A DNA stretch of 64,000 bases from Litomosoides sigmodontis (taxonomy: Eukaryota; Nematoda; Chromadorea; Rhabditida; Onchocercidae). Below, in pieces: positions 53,272-64,000 of the stretch (positions within the stretch are counted from its first letter, which is position 1; each line of letters begins with the position of its first letter). Location of the stretch: NCBI GenBank assembly GCA_963070105.1, contig OY718806.1, positions 1 to 64,000 on the forward strand, in the 5' to 3' direction. A model generated the notes under the pieces. The model searched no databases. It was not told the DNA's origin and was given only the letters and a program-made list of their open reading frames with translations. Made by a program: the position numbers and the translations under genes.

Positions 53272-55188
53272 TCAATAACTGCCCAACATAAGCGAGCCTG
53301 TTGGTGGTGAGGAGGTGGTACAATATCCTGAACTTACACTTGAACAACTTGATGACATAGACAGATTTCCACGATAATTATTAACAAGCGATCGATACCC
53401 AGGAGAATACTGTCGATCCATCGACAACGACGATATTTTTGTGCCAAGAATTGCCGAGCCATTCTGCGTCGACATATACATGAAAGAGCTCAAGTGAGAT
53501 TCGCCTCCGTCGCCAGCATTTGCAATGACATAATGCAAAGCTGGATGTTCTTTCGCGTGTGTTACGAATTTTGCTGGTATACCACTTAACTTATAGCGAT
53601 CCGAATTCAACTCCGATATTGGCAGTGGAAGAGATGTGTCGCCTTCCGACAACCAGGGATGATGCCATATGTATTCCAAATCACAACGCTCGTTTGGATC
53701 ATATTTCAAACATTCCGTAATCAGATTTTTGCAATCTGAAATTTAGAATCATAATGTAGCTTCTTGTCGACTACTTCAATATCATTCAAGAACTACTATA
53801 AGAATTTCTAAAACATAAAACAAATAAATGAACATTTTGAAATCTGTTGTCGCCAAACCAATGGTCCACGATAAATAATGTCTTCATCGCAATGGAATGG
53901 GATGTCCCCACAAACCATATCATACAACAAAATCCCTAGTGACCACACAGTTGCCTTACAGCTGTCATACTCCGAATGCAAGATCCATTCTGGCGGACTA
54001 TACACACGCGTCCCTGTAAATTAAGTTGCGTAACATTCACATGTTATAATCTAATAAAATAAGCGATAAGTTAGTCGCTTGAAAAGTAAGAAAGGAAGTT
54101 ACCTTCAAAACCAGTAGACTTTTCGCCTTTTGTTACATTAAATGCACCAGAACCAAAGTCAACTAATTTCAGGCGTCCAGTTTTCAAATCCACAACCAGA
54201 TTTTCGTCCTTAATATCACGATGGACAACATTCACATCCACACAAGCTTTCACAGTATTCACAACCTTCAAACAAAATAAATTTTATTTGCTAAAATACT
54301 CACTAAAACTGTGTGCGAAAACAATCAGTTGTATGTCAATCACCTGTTTAAAAAAATTCCGCGCTATTTTTTCATCCAGTGCTCCGTGCTCTGATATGTA
54401 ATCAAACAAATCCTGGCACGGAGATGGCCGTTCCATTACGATCAGGAATCCATCCGATCGTTCAAACCAATCGTATATTTGGATAACGCCCAATATATTT
54501 CTACATTCCATCAGAAGCACTATCTCCACAGGTAGCTCCTCACCAGTACTGGGACTCTACAGTGTGCAAAATAAGATAATTCATTTTAAGCATTAGGTAA
54601 AATTGATTAAAAATGGCATCTAAAGAATAAAAACCCATGCCTTTTTCCAGCCAGTTACGTTATTCCTTGACACATACTTCACTGCCACAGGTAAACCATC
54701 AATTATACGAAACCCAGAATACACGGTTCCAAAGCCACCGCGTCCTAATTCGAGTCCAAGCTTGTACTGCTTCTTGAAACTTGCATAATCATGCCCTTAA
54801 ATAGTGCTTTCTGATCAGAGAAAAGCACACAGCAGTACCGCGGCCCGGTCACATTAGTAAAAATCGGTTAAATGGTAGCTTTTCAAGCCTGGCAAATACA
54901 TGCCACCTATCCATCCACTTCGTCATACCCTAACAAATGATTGCAAATAGACGAAACTTACGAATGCATTCTACGACTGCACGGCAGTGTATACACAATA
55001 TATATAAATCTCAAAGTAGATCGTTTCTTGTAAAAAATTTATCATATAAATGTGAGGAGACATGCAGAGAAGGATAGACTCGTAAAGAGCAAATACAAAC
55101 CTTGCCCACCACTGGGAGATGATGACGAAGATGGCGTAGTAGTCGATCCGCGGCTGCCAGCCCCTAATTTATGAGAGTTTTTCAACAT
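53272..55188 (-). CDS. prk: PIM-family serine/threonine protein kinase
   Basis: PIM kinases are constitutively active cytosolic Ser/Thr kinases that act in growth and survival signalling. C. elegans has prk-1 and prk-2. Six exons close in phase: 55101-55188, 54641-54795, 54344-54556, 54103-54265, 53834-54013 and 53272-53735, giving 420 residues. A short Ser/Thr-rich N-terminus precedes the glycine loop G-R-G-G-F-G (47-52), the VAVK lysine (about 69), the PIM-specific proline-rich hinge [11 protein letters not shown] (about 122-132), catalytic H-R-D-I-K-D-E-N (167-174), D-F-G-S-G-A (188-193) and S-P-P-E-W (212-216), then C-G-D-I-P-F. A Ser-rich C-terminal tail follows the kinase fold. All catalytic residues are present. 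The second exon ends with a GC donor, and the fifth with a weak GTTCAT donor. Other first exons upstream are possible. I cannot tell prk-1 from prk-2. Confidence 0.93.
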
Positions 55189-58100
55189 TTCAAATCAACT
55201 CAACGTGTGCGAGAACGTATAAATTAATAATCTGAAAATGTTAAGGTATGTGGTATTATCAGCTATGAAGCGCGAAAGATGTGTCGGTGGTTCGTCATGA
55301 AACAAATGTCTGATAGCAAGAAGAAATTGAGGAAATGGAAAGTAGCGCAACTGTCTAACTAGTCTTCTCTGTCTCTTTTTCCCATTATTTAACACACACA
55401 TCGTTGTGTAACTATATCATTGCATCGTCATTAACCACATTATTTCAATTTTACAGTAGCAATTATATCAGCAAGCTAATTTCCTCATGGAAGCTATTAT
55501 TAGCTGAGTAATTTGTTTAGTAAAGAAAACAAACGACATGAAAAGTGAAACAAAGAAAGAGGAGCAGCATCAACCTGTGTTGAACAGCGTTGAAAAATAG
55601 GAATAAAAAGCTTGATGTACAGTGATAATGGAAGACATCATCATCGATGCCAAGAGACTACTTCTTCTGAGGACAAATGTTACACGAATTGATGAACAGT
55701 GGCCAACGGCAATGAATGGAAGGGATAATGAAATGCCCTTGGTGATTTCCATGCACATTTCCTATTTAAACAAGCGCTCGTCGAATGGCAGGAAGTAAGT
55801 AAGAGCGGGGAGCGGAACAGAACTATCACTCATGTTTTCTCCTACTCCATTAGACAAGTTTGGCACTGGCCCAAGCTCGTTTCTTTAGAAGGGCTTTTAA
55901 AAAATGCTTCATTTAAGTTCACAACATGAGCGAGAAGGAGAGGAAGGGAGGGCAAGCGGGAAGTGGAGCGCTCCTGAACTTATGTTCAGGCTCCATGGCC
56001 CTTTCATTTCAATACGTGTCAGTGTAAGTAACTGTTGCAGGAAAAAGGATGAGGCGACTTGCCATCGTCGCCATTGCTGTTCTCCTGCGGCAACACAATA
56101 AGGCCTACACGCTAGCTCTCTCGTTTGTCATGTTTCCAGAGCGGACGGCGGCGGCGGGTGAGCAGGCGGTAGCAAAGGGGATGGAGTCAGGTGGCTGCCT
56201 GTTCATAGCCAAGAATAAACGAGAGGAGCTACATATGGGGGTTGCTGTTCAATTCTGCTGTCCTATTTTTTCCCCACCGGAAGTGTTATTGTCGGACGAA
56301 GGCTACTTTCCTTCCCAGAACATACCTATACCTCTAAGCATCGAGGCGAGGAGAAAGGAAGCTTTCAGGGCTCGAACACCTTCTCCAACTCTTTTCTACA
56401 CCTATTAAAAAGCCAACAAAGAGGATGAAGTATCTGGCTGAGACGTGGTGCGGGTATGTATGTGAACAGGAACATCCTTCCCTCCTCTTTCTCCGGCAGA
56501 CGTCAGATCAGAAATGGTCTAGAAGCAGCAGCGCAAAACAAGCCACCACATGAATGCATTGTGCGAAGTCGGCTCCAAATAACAAGCAAGCAAGCGAACG
56601 ACGAGACTCGGCTTCTGCCAAATCTCGCGGTTCGCATGATTTCCTGGTGTGAGATGCTGTGAAGACCAAATAGCGGCTTGAAGAAAGTTCTCCCAGCAGT
56701 ACAGAAACTTCGCTAATGGGAGCGCGAGTGGAAGTGGAAGGCGTCGTATCACGTAAAAGATGAGGTTAGCTTTCAGAATCTTCTTAAATGGTGTAACGTC
56801 ACGCGGAACATGTAACCGTTTGAGGAGTGGGTCAGCAAGCGAGTGAGAAGTAATACAATGTAATTTACGAACTACTAATTCATAAGGTTGACGAGGGACG
56901 GCAAAAATGATAGGAAAGACGCAGTGAGGGCGACGGCCACCTCAGGCGGGGTAAGCGTCAGGGAAATTGAAGCCTAGGTTTGAGCGAAAGGGTACAATTT
57001 GGAACAGAAGGAGACGGCAGGCAGGAATTGTTTGCGACGGTGTACTCGGCAGCAGTGACATGACGTGCCATATAGTAACACGGGGCGGGGAATTACTTGG
57101 TGCATACGAGCGAGAATAATAAAGCCATACAAAAGGGGGGTGAGTGCGAGGCGCAACGAGCGAGTGTGGAAAATATCTGAATACCACGAAATCGCTTTGC
57201 AACGGGCGTCCCGCACAGACACTCCGTTCGCCATCTCCGCCATCGGCCTCTGATCTCGTCTTCCCACCTCCCTTTTCTCCATACTTCTTCACTTTGTCCA
57301 TCCCTTCTGTGACAGACAGACGAGCAGTCACACAGAGATGCAGACATTCACATTCCAGACATTGTCCGCTTCTCCCGCCTTGGCGCTCGGCCAACTTTTT
57401 CATGATCAATGGCGGATTGAGTTTTATTTTGAAAATCAAGCCTGATACACGAATGAAACATGCGAGGTGTGCTTGCAACTGGATCTGCGAGCAGAACAAC
57501 GTGTGCCGCAGCCGCACATGTCCAGACATAGTCTCTATTTCGCGTGGCACTCCGCGACGTCTGCTGAAAACAGTGCGTAACAGAGGAGTGCTACTGTGTG
57601 TGTGTGGGATTGGAGTGGAGCCAAAATAAAATGAAAGCAATGTGTCCGGCAATTCCAGTTGGGCACGTGAATAAGATTATATACTGCGTGGAGCACTACC
57701 AGACCACTTCGCCTCTGTCCGGACTTACTCCCTCCCTCCTCATCTCACATTGTACACCTGTGGAAATCCGTACATATTTCCCTGATGCCCCCCGTCCTCC
57801 TTCCCGGACGTGCATCTGCATCTATCCGACCTTATCCAGCTTCAAATGCAATCCTTGCCATGCGTGTTGATAGTACTAGTAGTAGTTCCTCCCTGCGTGT
57901 TCGATGACCGACCTACACTTCTAGTGATCGTGAATGGCTGGCTATCCTATCAACGCGAACTTGCTGAACACCGATCACCCACTGTGCTGCACAAGAGTCG
58001 ACCTCGACGTCTGCTGATAATCATCATCATTACCACGCCGCTTTTTCGAAGTAATAGAGCACTCTGACGTCGCCATTCACACGACAGACCAGTTCACCAT

Positions 58101-60793
58101 GAATAGTGGTGACGTTGAGTTGTGCGAGCGAGGAGGTCGTTGTGCAAGCAGCGAAGTAAGGAGCAAATGCACGGCAGCTTGTTCCACTGCTGTCCTGGAA
58201 AGCTTTCGGTGATAGCTGGCTGCTTTCTATGAATCCCTGAGGAGGATGATGAAGAAGGTAGAGTAGCATTATGACTTTATCCTGTGCCAGGATTTTTTGC
58301 CCGATCTCCCCCGTCCCTTCTCTGCTTCCTCTTCCACTTTCCGGTCTGTGAGAATCCGTCTGGAGAAGTTGGTTGAGTTGGGTTGCGGGGTGTTGGTTGA
58401 CCGACATGGCTGAATAAATTGTTGTGATAAGTAAGTAATTAGGGATAGCCTTGCGAGAATGGATTCAACGACTGGAAATTCAACGACGACGATTCCACTA
58501 ATCAAGAGGGAAGTAGTATGGTAGAAGTGAGACTTGAGTGGTTTATTTCATTTCAATCAGATGGATGAAAGGAGAGAAATTCAGACGTTGATTCAGAAAT
58601 TACGAAGTGAAGGAGTGGCGCGCGCGCGGGCCAGAGAGAGAGAGGGGAGGTGAGGAGGGGGAAAGAGATAGAAAGAAAGGGAGATGGACCGTTCGTTCTG
58701 CACCTTCGCCCGAAGAACGCCTACAATAAAGAGGGGCACAATAAAGCTAGGGGAATGAGTGCGCTGCTTCAGTGAGAAAGCAAATTTGCGTTATCGATGT
58801 TTGATTTGCGAATGATGATGTGAAAGTAGCGAATGGTTAGGGTTTGTTGGTAATAGGTCGAGGATCATGGCGAACTGTTCGGAACGAACGGGTCTTGACG
58901 TGTTCCCGACTTTTTCTTCCCTCTCCTCCTCCACTGCTTGCTTGTTTCCCTCCTATCCTCTCGAGCTGAGATCTTCCTGTGTGAAAGTGAAGAACAGACA
59001 GATGGATTGAAGATAAATAATTTGGATGTGTGGATGGCAAGGAAGGGTGGCTGCTAGGTGTTTTGCGTAAATCGGCGATGACGGATATTATTTGAATTTG
59101 TGCGAATGGATACGAATGATACGCTGGAGAAGAAGATACGCTGTCTCGGACTGGCATTTTCAGTATTCGTTGCTGATCTAGAAATCGGCGTGATCGATCG
59201 AAGTATTGGGATGAAAGAAGTGCTCGGAACTGTTGGAAATAAAGTGATAGGGAGCGAAGTGATAGGATGCTCTGTTACTACTCTGATTTTGGGATATACT
59301 TTTGCTAAAGGACTTATGCGATGATTCCATGATGATCTCATCCTACGGTTACCAAAACCTGGTGTGACGACATCCAGGAATATGGTAAAGTGGATCAGGT
59401 GGATCAGTTGTTGCTCTGATGGAACTGTCGCAACAACGACTCATAGTTCGGCTAAATCAGCTACCCACACACACACACACACACACACACCACACTTGTA
59501 ACTTATGTTTGTTGCACAAACAGTACGTTAATCAAGTATACTTTTATTAGGATAGGTATAGCGATGAGTAAGCACTTTGAGGTTTTCTAGCTTCTGACCA
59601 CTGTTCAGGTGTTGAATAATGTGAAGGATGATCAATTGGTTTTAAACCCACGAAAATAGCAGGAGAGTGGGAGAGGGGAGTACCTAATAATCGGTTAGAA
59701 ATACATCTAACAAAGAGGTGTGCAAGCAAGCAAGGCACATACCATGCCAATGAGTACAGTATTGATCTTCCCTTCGTCCTTTGTCTTCTCTCAAACCTAT
59801 CGATGATGATAGTTAGCAAAAATTGTAAGGAAAACACGAAATTTAAAATTGAAATTCACTTGTCCTTGTAAATAGTTCAAAATAGAAAAAAGCAAGAGCT
59901 CTCCCTTCAACCGTTCCATCCGCCTCTCTTGCAAGTACTACTACATACGCACACACGCTCTCTCTCTCTCCATTTACACTTCGATTACGCCACCTGTTTC
60001 TTGTGCTGTGTCTCGTAACCAACTTAGCAGCTATTCAGGGAGTACTTGATGACATCCTCGCCTTTTCAGACACCCCTTCATTGCTCATTCATAATAGGAG
60101 TTGAGGAAGTAGTAATGCGGCCTTCGATTAGCTTTATTTCCGGAAGAAAGCAAGTCCGTTGCTGAGTGGAGCAGATAGTGGGGAAGGTTATAGCAAACGT
60201 GTTCCAACTGCTGAACCGAAATTTCATCCTTTTCAATTACGATTCTCGTCTTTGCTCCACAAACAGCATGTGTGAAACCACGCACGACTCTGCTCAGTCA
60301 AAGTTGCAAATGCGGTGTGATGTGGGTGTAGCTTCTGCTTCATAGCATGCCAGCTTCATCTGACATTTCATAGTTTAGTCTAAGATCTCTCACTCTATCA
60401 CTGCACCTGGAACTACTTCTGAGCCAAACAGTAGCAAGCTTCATTTTTAGTGACTGTCGCTCTGCTACTCCACCTTTTTGCTCGCGTCCCATTCATTGCC
60501 TCCTACCGCATACCGATGAGGAGTTCCTCATTATGGCTGCGGTTTTAGTGAAGATGTTTGGTAGGGATAATTTCGATTTGTGATTAGGCGCTAGGCTTAT
60601 TGCACTGTTCAGCTGCCTAGTTCAACTAAACTAGTTGTTCGAAGATCTCTTTGATGCTGCACGCTGAAGTTTAATTAGCGGTTCTTATTTTAGCTCAAAA
60701 AATAGAGCCGCTTTAATATCCCATCGGTTGACTAGCAGCACTAAGAAACTATCGAAAAATGTTGAGAAGCTTTTATAAATTGTCTGAGAGAAG
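55189..60793. other. Long gene-poor region, partly GC-rich
   Basis: No gene is recognised in 5.6 kb. Between about 55.9 and 58.7 kb GC content and CpG density rise, and long open frames occur on both strands at once (56942-57652 minus, 57144-57629 plus). Their products have no domain and mutually contradict each other. There are GA- and CT-rich stretches (for example 58632-58680) and a CA repeat (59465-59494). The region may hold upstream exons and regulatory DNA of the PIM kinase, which is inference only. Confidence 0.4.
59465..59494. repeat. CA microsatellite
   Basis: About 13 CA dinucleotides flanked by CCCACA and CCACAC. Confidence 0.95.
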
Positions 60794-60932
60794 ATGAGGA
60801 GATCGTGTCAAAAAATGAATTTTTCATCCATCTCATTTGAGACAGACGATGAGCTACGATCTCGTGAGAAGGAAATGGAGGCGAATTTTAATCGTGCTAC
60901 GTTTCGAAGGGCACTAAAAAAAGTCCGGGGAG
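60794..60932 (+). CDS. Possible first coding exon of an unrecognised gene
   Basis: An ATG-initiated frame of 46 codons ends at a strong donor, GGGGAG followed by GTAGGT, in phase 1. The peptide is highly charged (D-D-E-L-R-S-R-E-K-E-M-E, then F-R-R-A-L-K-K-V-R-G), unlike the random frames around it. I find no matching downstream exon before 64000, so the rest of the gene may lie beyond the window or this may be chance. No family is recognised. Confidence 0.25.
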
Positions 60933-62922
60933 GTAGGTGCACTTTTTCAATCGCTGCAACAAAAAGCATAGAATTTATCTAGCAATTTTGTAGTTCCTTA
61001 GTAGTATGTCGGATCTTCAGCATTTACAAATAATTTTCAGGAAGATAAAAATGATATTCTAGAACATTCCCTCCGTATATGTGAAAGCGATCTTCGAGGA
61101 TAATTGATAGATCATTTTTCCATCAAAATACACCTTAACTTTCAGTGATTTGATGTCTCGTCAATTCGTGCAAATAGCAATATGCAGCAGCAGGAGAGCA
61201 AGTCTGTAGGGCAATTCAAAAATCATTTAAGGCCACTGAGAGGCAAGCGAACAGATAATGCGACAAAATGCAATATCAGACATAATGCGGCGTACCCTTT
61301 TCTTGACACGACGTGACAAATCGTAGCAACTGTCACACGTTTGACGAATTGCGAACCACATGCAAAAAGCTTTTTATCATCCTCGATTCAAATCGAAGGT
61401 GTCAAAGCGATTTGTTGCTTGTTAGGTTACTTTCTCGCTTGACAGAATCAATAAGTAAATATGGAATATTTGTTGGAAAATCGGAAATCATCTCTCTGAA
61501 CACGTAGTAATGGATGTGAAATAACGGTTGATAAAAAAATTAAAAAAAGAATAGCACTTTGAAATACGAAACTGCTGATAGGATGTTGTTGGAATTCTCC
61601 TCCATGTTTTGTGCCCTTTTAGTCTCTCACTTTGAAAAGCATGTAATAGTCTCATACCCTTCCTTATCATGCAAATTTATCGCTCCGAAAACAGCTTAAA
61701 TTTGCAAGTGAAAGTTTGTCATGAAAAGACAGGTGTGTACATACTCTGAAACAAGTGCGGAGGTGCAGGAGGTAATGCCGAGAGGAGAGCGAAGTTTCGG
61801 GAACGACTGGTAACTACTAAGGAAATTCAGTGACGGAGGGAGTATTTGGCCACTGCTTGTTAAACACGGGTGGTTACTGAGCAGTGCGGGATATGATGTG
61901 ATTTTGTTGGAGAAGTGAGGAAGAGACGCCATCCATCTGGTTGCACTAGAAGTCGTCGCAGTGAGGAAGGCAAGTTGTGGTTTGGTGATATTATCAACGA
62001 CAAAAATCATTTGTGAGGGTTTCTGTTACTTGTCGTTAACAGGGTTGTGGCAGTAATTTGGTGTGTCCTTCCTGGCTTAGACCGCTTTCACCACCTCACC
62101 TCTCATCTCATCCGCAGTTTTCTAGCCTTATTTGCACTCCTCGAATTTCATCGCCTCCTCCGCACTGTTTATTATTTTATTCTAAAAGGCGCTCCTAAAG
62201 ATTTGTATGTTCGTTAACCGTTCTGAAAAGAACAGGACTAACGATGAAAATTAGTACGTGAAGAAGCTTGCTTAACGGTTGTAGCACGCAGGACTGCGAA
62301 GGTGAAATTCTATACTTCAACAAAAGATAAACACCAGTACTTTAAAGAACAGTGGTTTAGTTTTAAAAAAGTCAAAATACATATGAAATCGTTTGTCAAG
62401 AGTAACGGATAGACAAGACTGTTTCCAAAAAACTTTCAGAATTTGAAAGGCATGTCTGAATTATGGCCAAAATAAGAAAACGTAATTTTCGGGTGAGTTC
62501 AGACAAGTGTTACGTAGGTATTATTACCAAATTTCGGCAATCCACGAACGGTCTAAATAATTCGCGTCATTCGCGGATTGCAAAAATTTGATAATAATTC
62601 CTATGGAATTATGTGATATGCCATTACTCATGGAAGGTATGGGTGCTTAAAGGACTTTCTTTGATCACAGTAGAAATCACTTCTATTCATTGATAAAAGG
62701 AGCTAGTTCAAGACGATTTCGGTGAGATATCAGCAATGTCTCCCATCACATGTGTTCATTTCCTTTTGTTTTCTCGATGAGAAATCAGAATGAAATGTGA
62801 AATATTTTCTATTCCACGATTTCGTAGGCCAATCCTGATTACGTTCTACGTTGATCATTCACAAAATGTCAGTGGTGTGCACCAGGAGTAAGTGATGAAA
62901 TGAATCCACTCTTCCATAGCAA
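60933..62922. other. No gene recognised
   Basis: AT-rich DNA with short open frames of at most about 104 codons and no domain features. Confidence 0.45.
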
Positions 62923-63487
62923 CCTCTCTCTCCCTCTCCCTCTCCCTCTCCCTCTCCCTCTCCCTCTCCCTCTCCCTCTCCCTCTCCCTCTCCCTCTCCC
63001 TCTCCCTCTCCCTCTCCCTCTCCCTCTCCCTCTCCCTCTCCCTCTCCCTCTCCCTCTCCCTCTCCCTCTCCCTCTCCCTCTCCCTCTCCCTCTCCCTCTC
63101 CCTCTCCCTCTCCCTCTCCCTCTCCCTCTCCCTCTCCCTCTCCCTCTCCCTCTCCCTCTCCCTCTCCCTCTCCCTCTCCCTCTCCCTCTCCCTCTCCCTC
63201 TCCCTCTCCCTCTCCCTCTCCCTCTCCCTCTCCCTCTCCCTCTCCCTCTCCCTCTCCCTCTCCCTCTCCCTCTCCCTCTCCCTCTCCCTCTCCCTCTCCC
63301 TCTCCCTCTCCCTCTCCCTCTCCCTCTCCCTCTCCCTCTCCCTCTCCCTCTCCCTCTCCCTCTCCCTCTCCCTCTCCCTCTCCCTCTCCCTCTCCCTCTC
63401 CCTCTCCCTCTCCCTCTCCCTCTCCCTCTCCCTCTCCCTCTCCCTCTCCCTCTCCCTCTCCCTCTCCCTCTCCCTCTCCCTCTCCCT

Positions 63488-63535
<48 letters not shown>
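62923..63535. repeat. (CCCTCT)n hexanucleotide array running into (CT)n
   Basis: About 96 near-perfect CCCTCT units to 63500, then about 17 CT dinucleotides to 63535. The alternating Leu-Pro frame across it is a repeat artefact. The array is purely pyrimidine on the plus strand, so it could form triplex (H-DNA). Confidence 0.98.
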
Positions 63536-63538
<3 letters not shown>

Positions 63539-64000
63539 CGTTCTCTATTTCCGTCGTTATAAATTTCGGATTAAAATTGAAGAGAAATGAAACATAAAAA
63601 ATGGGATGACGGCGGAAAAAGAGAACACGTTCGGTTCGCTTAGCAAACTCTGGGTGGCACTGTCTGCATTACAGCTGCTATCGTCAACAGATCAGATGAA
63701 ATCGTTACGGAACAAAACATTGCCGCTGAAGGAGAAAAAGCAAAAATAGCTCTCCAAACTATACGTCATTGGCGCCTTGCTCCTCCATCTCAATGAACAT
63801 TGAACATTGCTTGCACCGCTCGAGAATGAAAATCTTGCCTTTGCTAAACATCCTCTCTAGTCTCATCTCTGCAGAATGTTATCAAAGTGAGATGTGCAAC
63901 GGTCACTTTTTGTTCCTTTTCGCGATGATAACTGAATTGAATTACTACTGATGAAATGACGAGATAGATCCTGCAGTCGCTACAGTCATCCAGATCAAGC
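63536..64000. other. No gene recognised
   Basis: Unique DNA to the end of the window. A 60-codon plus-strand frame at 63769-63951 has no recognisable feature. Confidence 0.4.

Noticed and set aside
56942..57652. 236-codon minus-strand frame
   Set aside because: It overlaps a 161-codon frame on the opposite strand in a GC-rich stretch where stops are rare. The product has no recognisable feature.
62900..63562. 220-codon Leu-Pro repeat frame
   Set aside because: Translation of the CCCTCT array.

Overview
The window is the left end of a nematode chromosome. It opens with 16,284 bases of uninterrupted CCTAAG, the complement of TTAGGC, which is the nematode telomere repeat. Nematode traits elsewhere agree: compact introns with TTTCAG-like acceptors, and rRNA of nematode type. 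The 5.8S and the 28S 5' end match what I remember of the conserved pan-filarial ITS2 priming sites, so a clade III spirurid or filarial-like worm is the best guess. The species is not determined.

Layout. 1-16284 telomere. 16285-16490 degenerate telomeric units mixed with ATCGAT. 16491-19074 subtelomeric DNA with four families of small tandem duplications. 19486-26195 one complete rDNA unit on the minus strand (18S, ITS1, 5.8S, ITS2, 28S), transcribed toward the telomere. It is flanked on both sides by copies of the same spacer block (19075-19340 and about 27063-27630). 27.6-34 kb is mostly non-coding but holds two candidate membrane-protein gene ends on the plus strand. 34058-38467 is nicastrin (minus). 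39811-42933 is a 3.1 kb compound AAT/AAAT microsatellite. 44336-47053 is a CUB plus C-type-lectin transmembrane receptor (plus). 47460-49937 is a ZDHHC16-like palmitoyltransferase (minus), tail to tail with the receptor. 50845-51431 is an AGT microsatellite. 53272-55188 is a PIM-family protein kinase (minus). From 55.2 kb onward the DNA is gene-poor and includes a CCCTCT array (62923-63500).

The genes are split into many small exons, so most long open frames are shadows, rRNA antisense or microsatellite artefacts. I rebuilt exon chains by following reading phase across GT/GC...AG junctions. Nicastrin, ZDHHC16-like and PIM close in phase from start to stop. The lectin receptor closes only if one base is added near 45577. 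The four main genes share no pathway. Nicastrin is a gamma-secretase subunit, ZDHHC16 a membrane S-acyltransferase, PIM a cytosolic kinase, and the receptor sits at the cell surface.

Points most worth a second look: the lone rDNA unit with duplicated spacer flanks beside the telomere, several phase-consistent 25-28 nt intron candidates, GC-AG introns, a CAA acceptor in nicastrin, and the single-base frame break in the lectin receptor.
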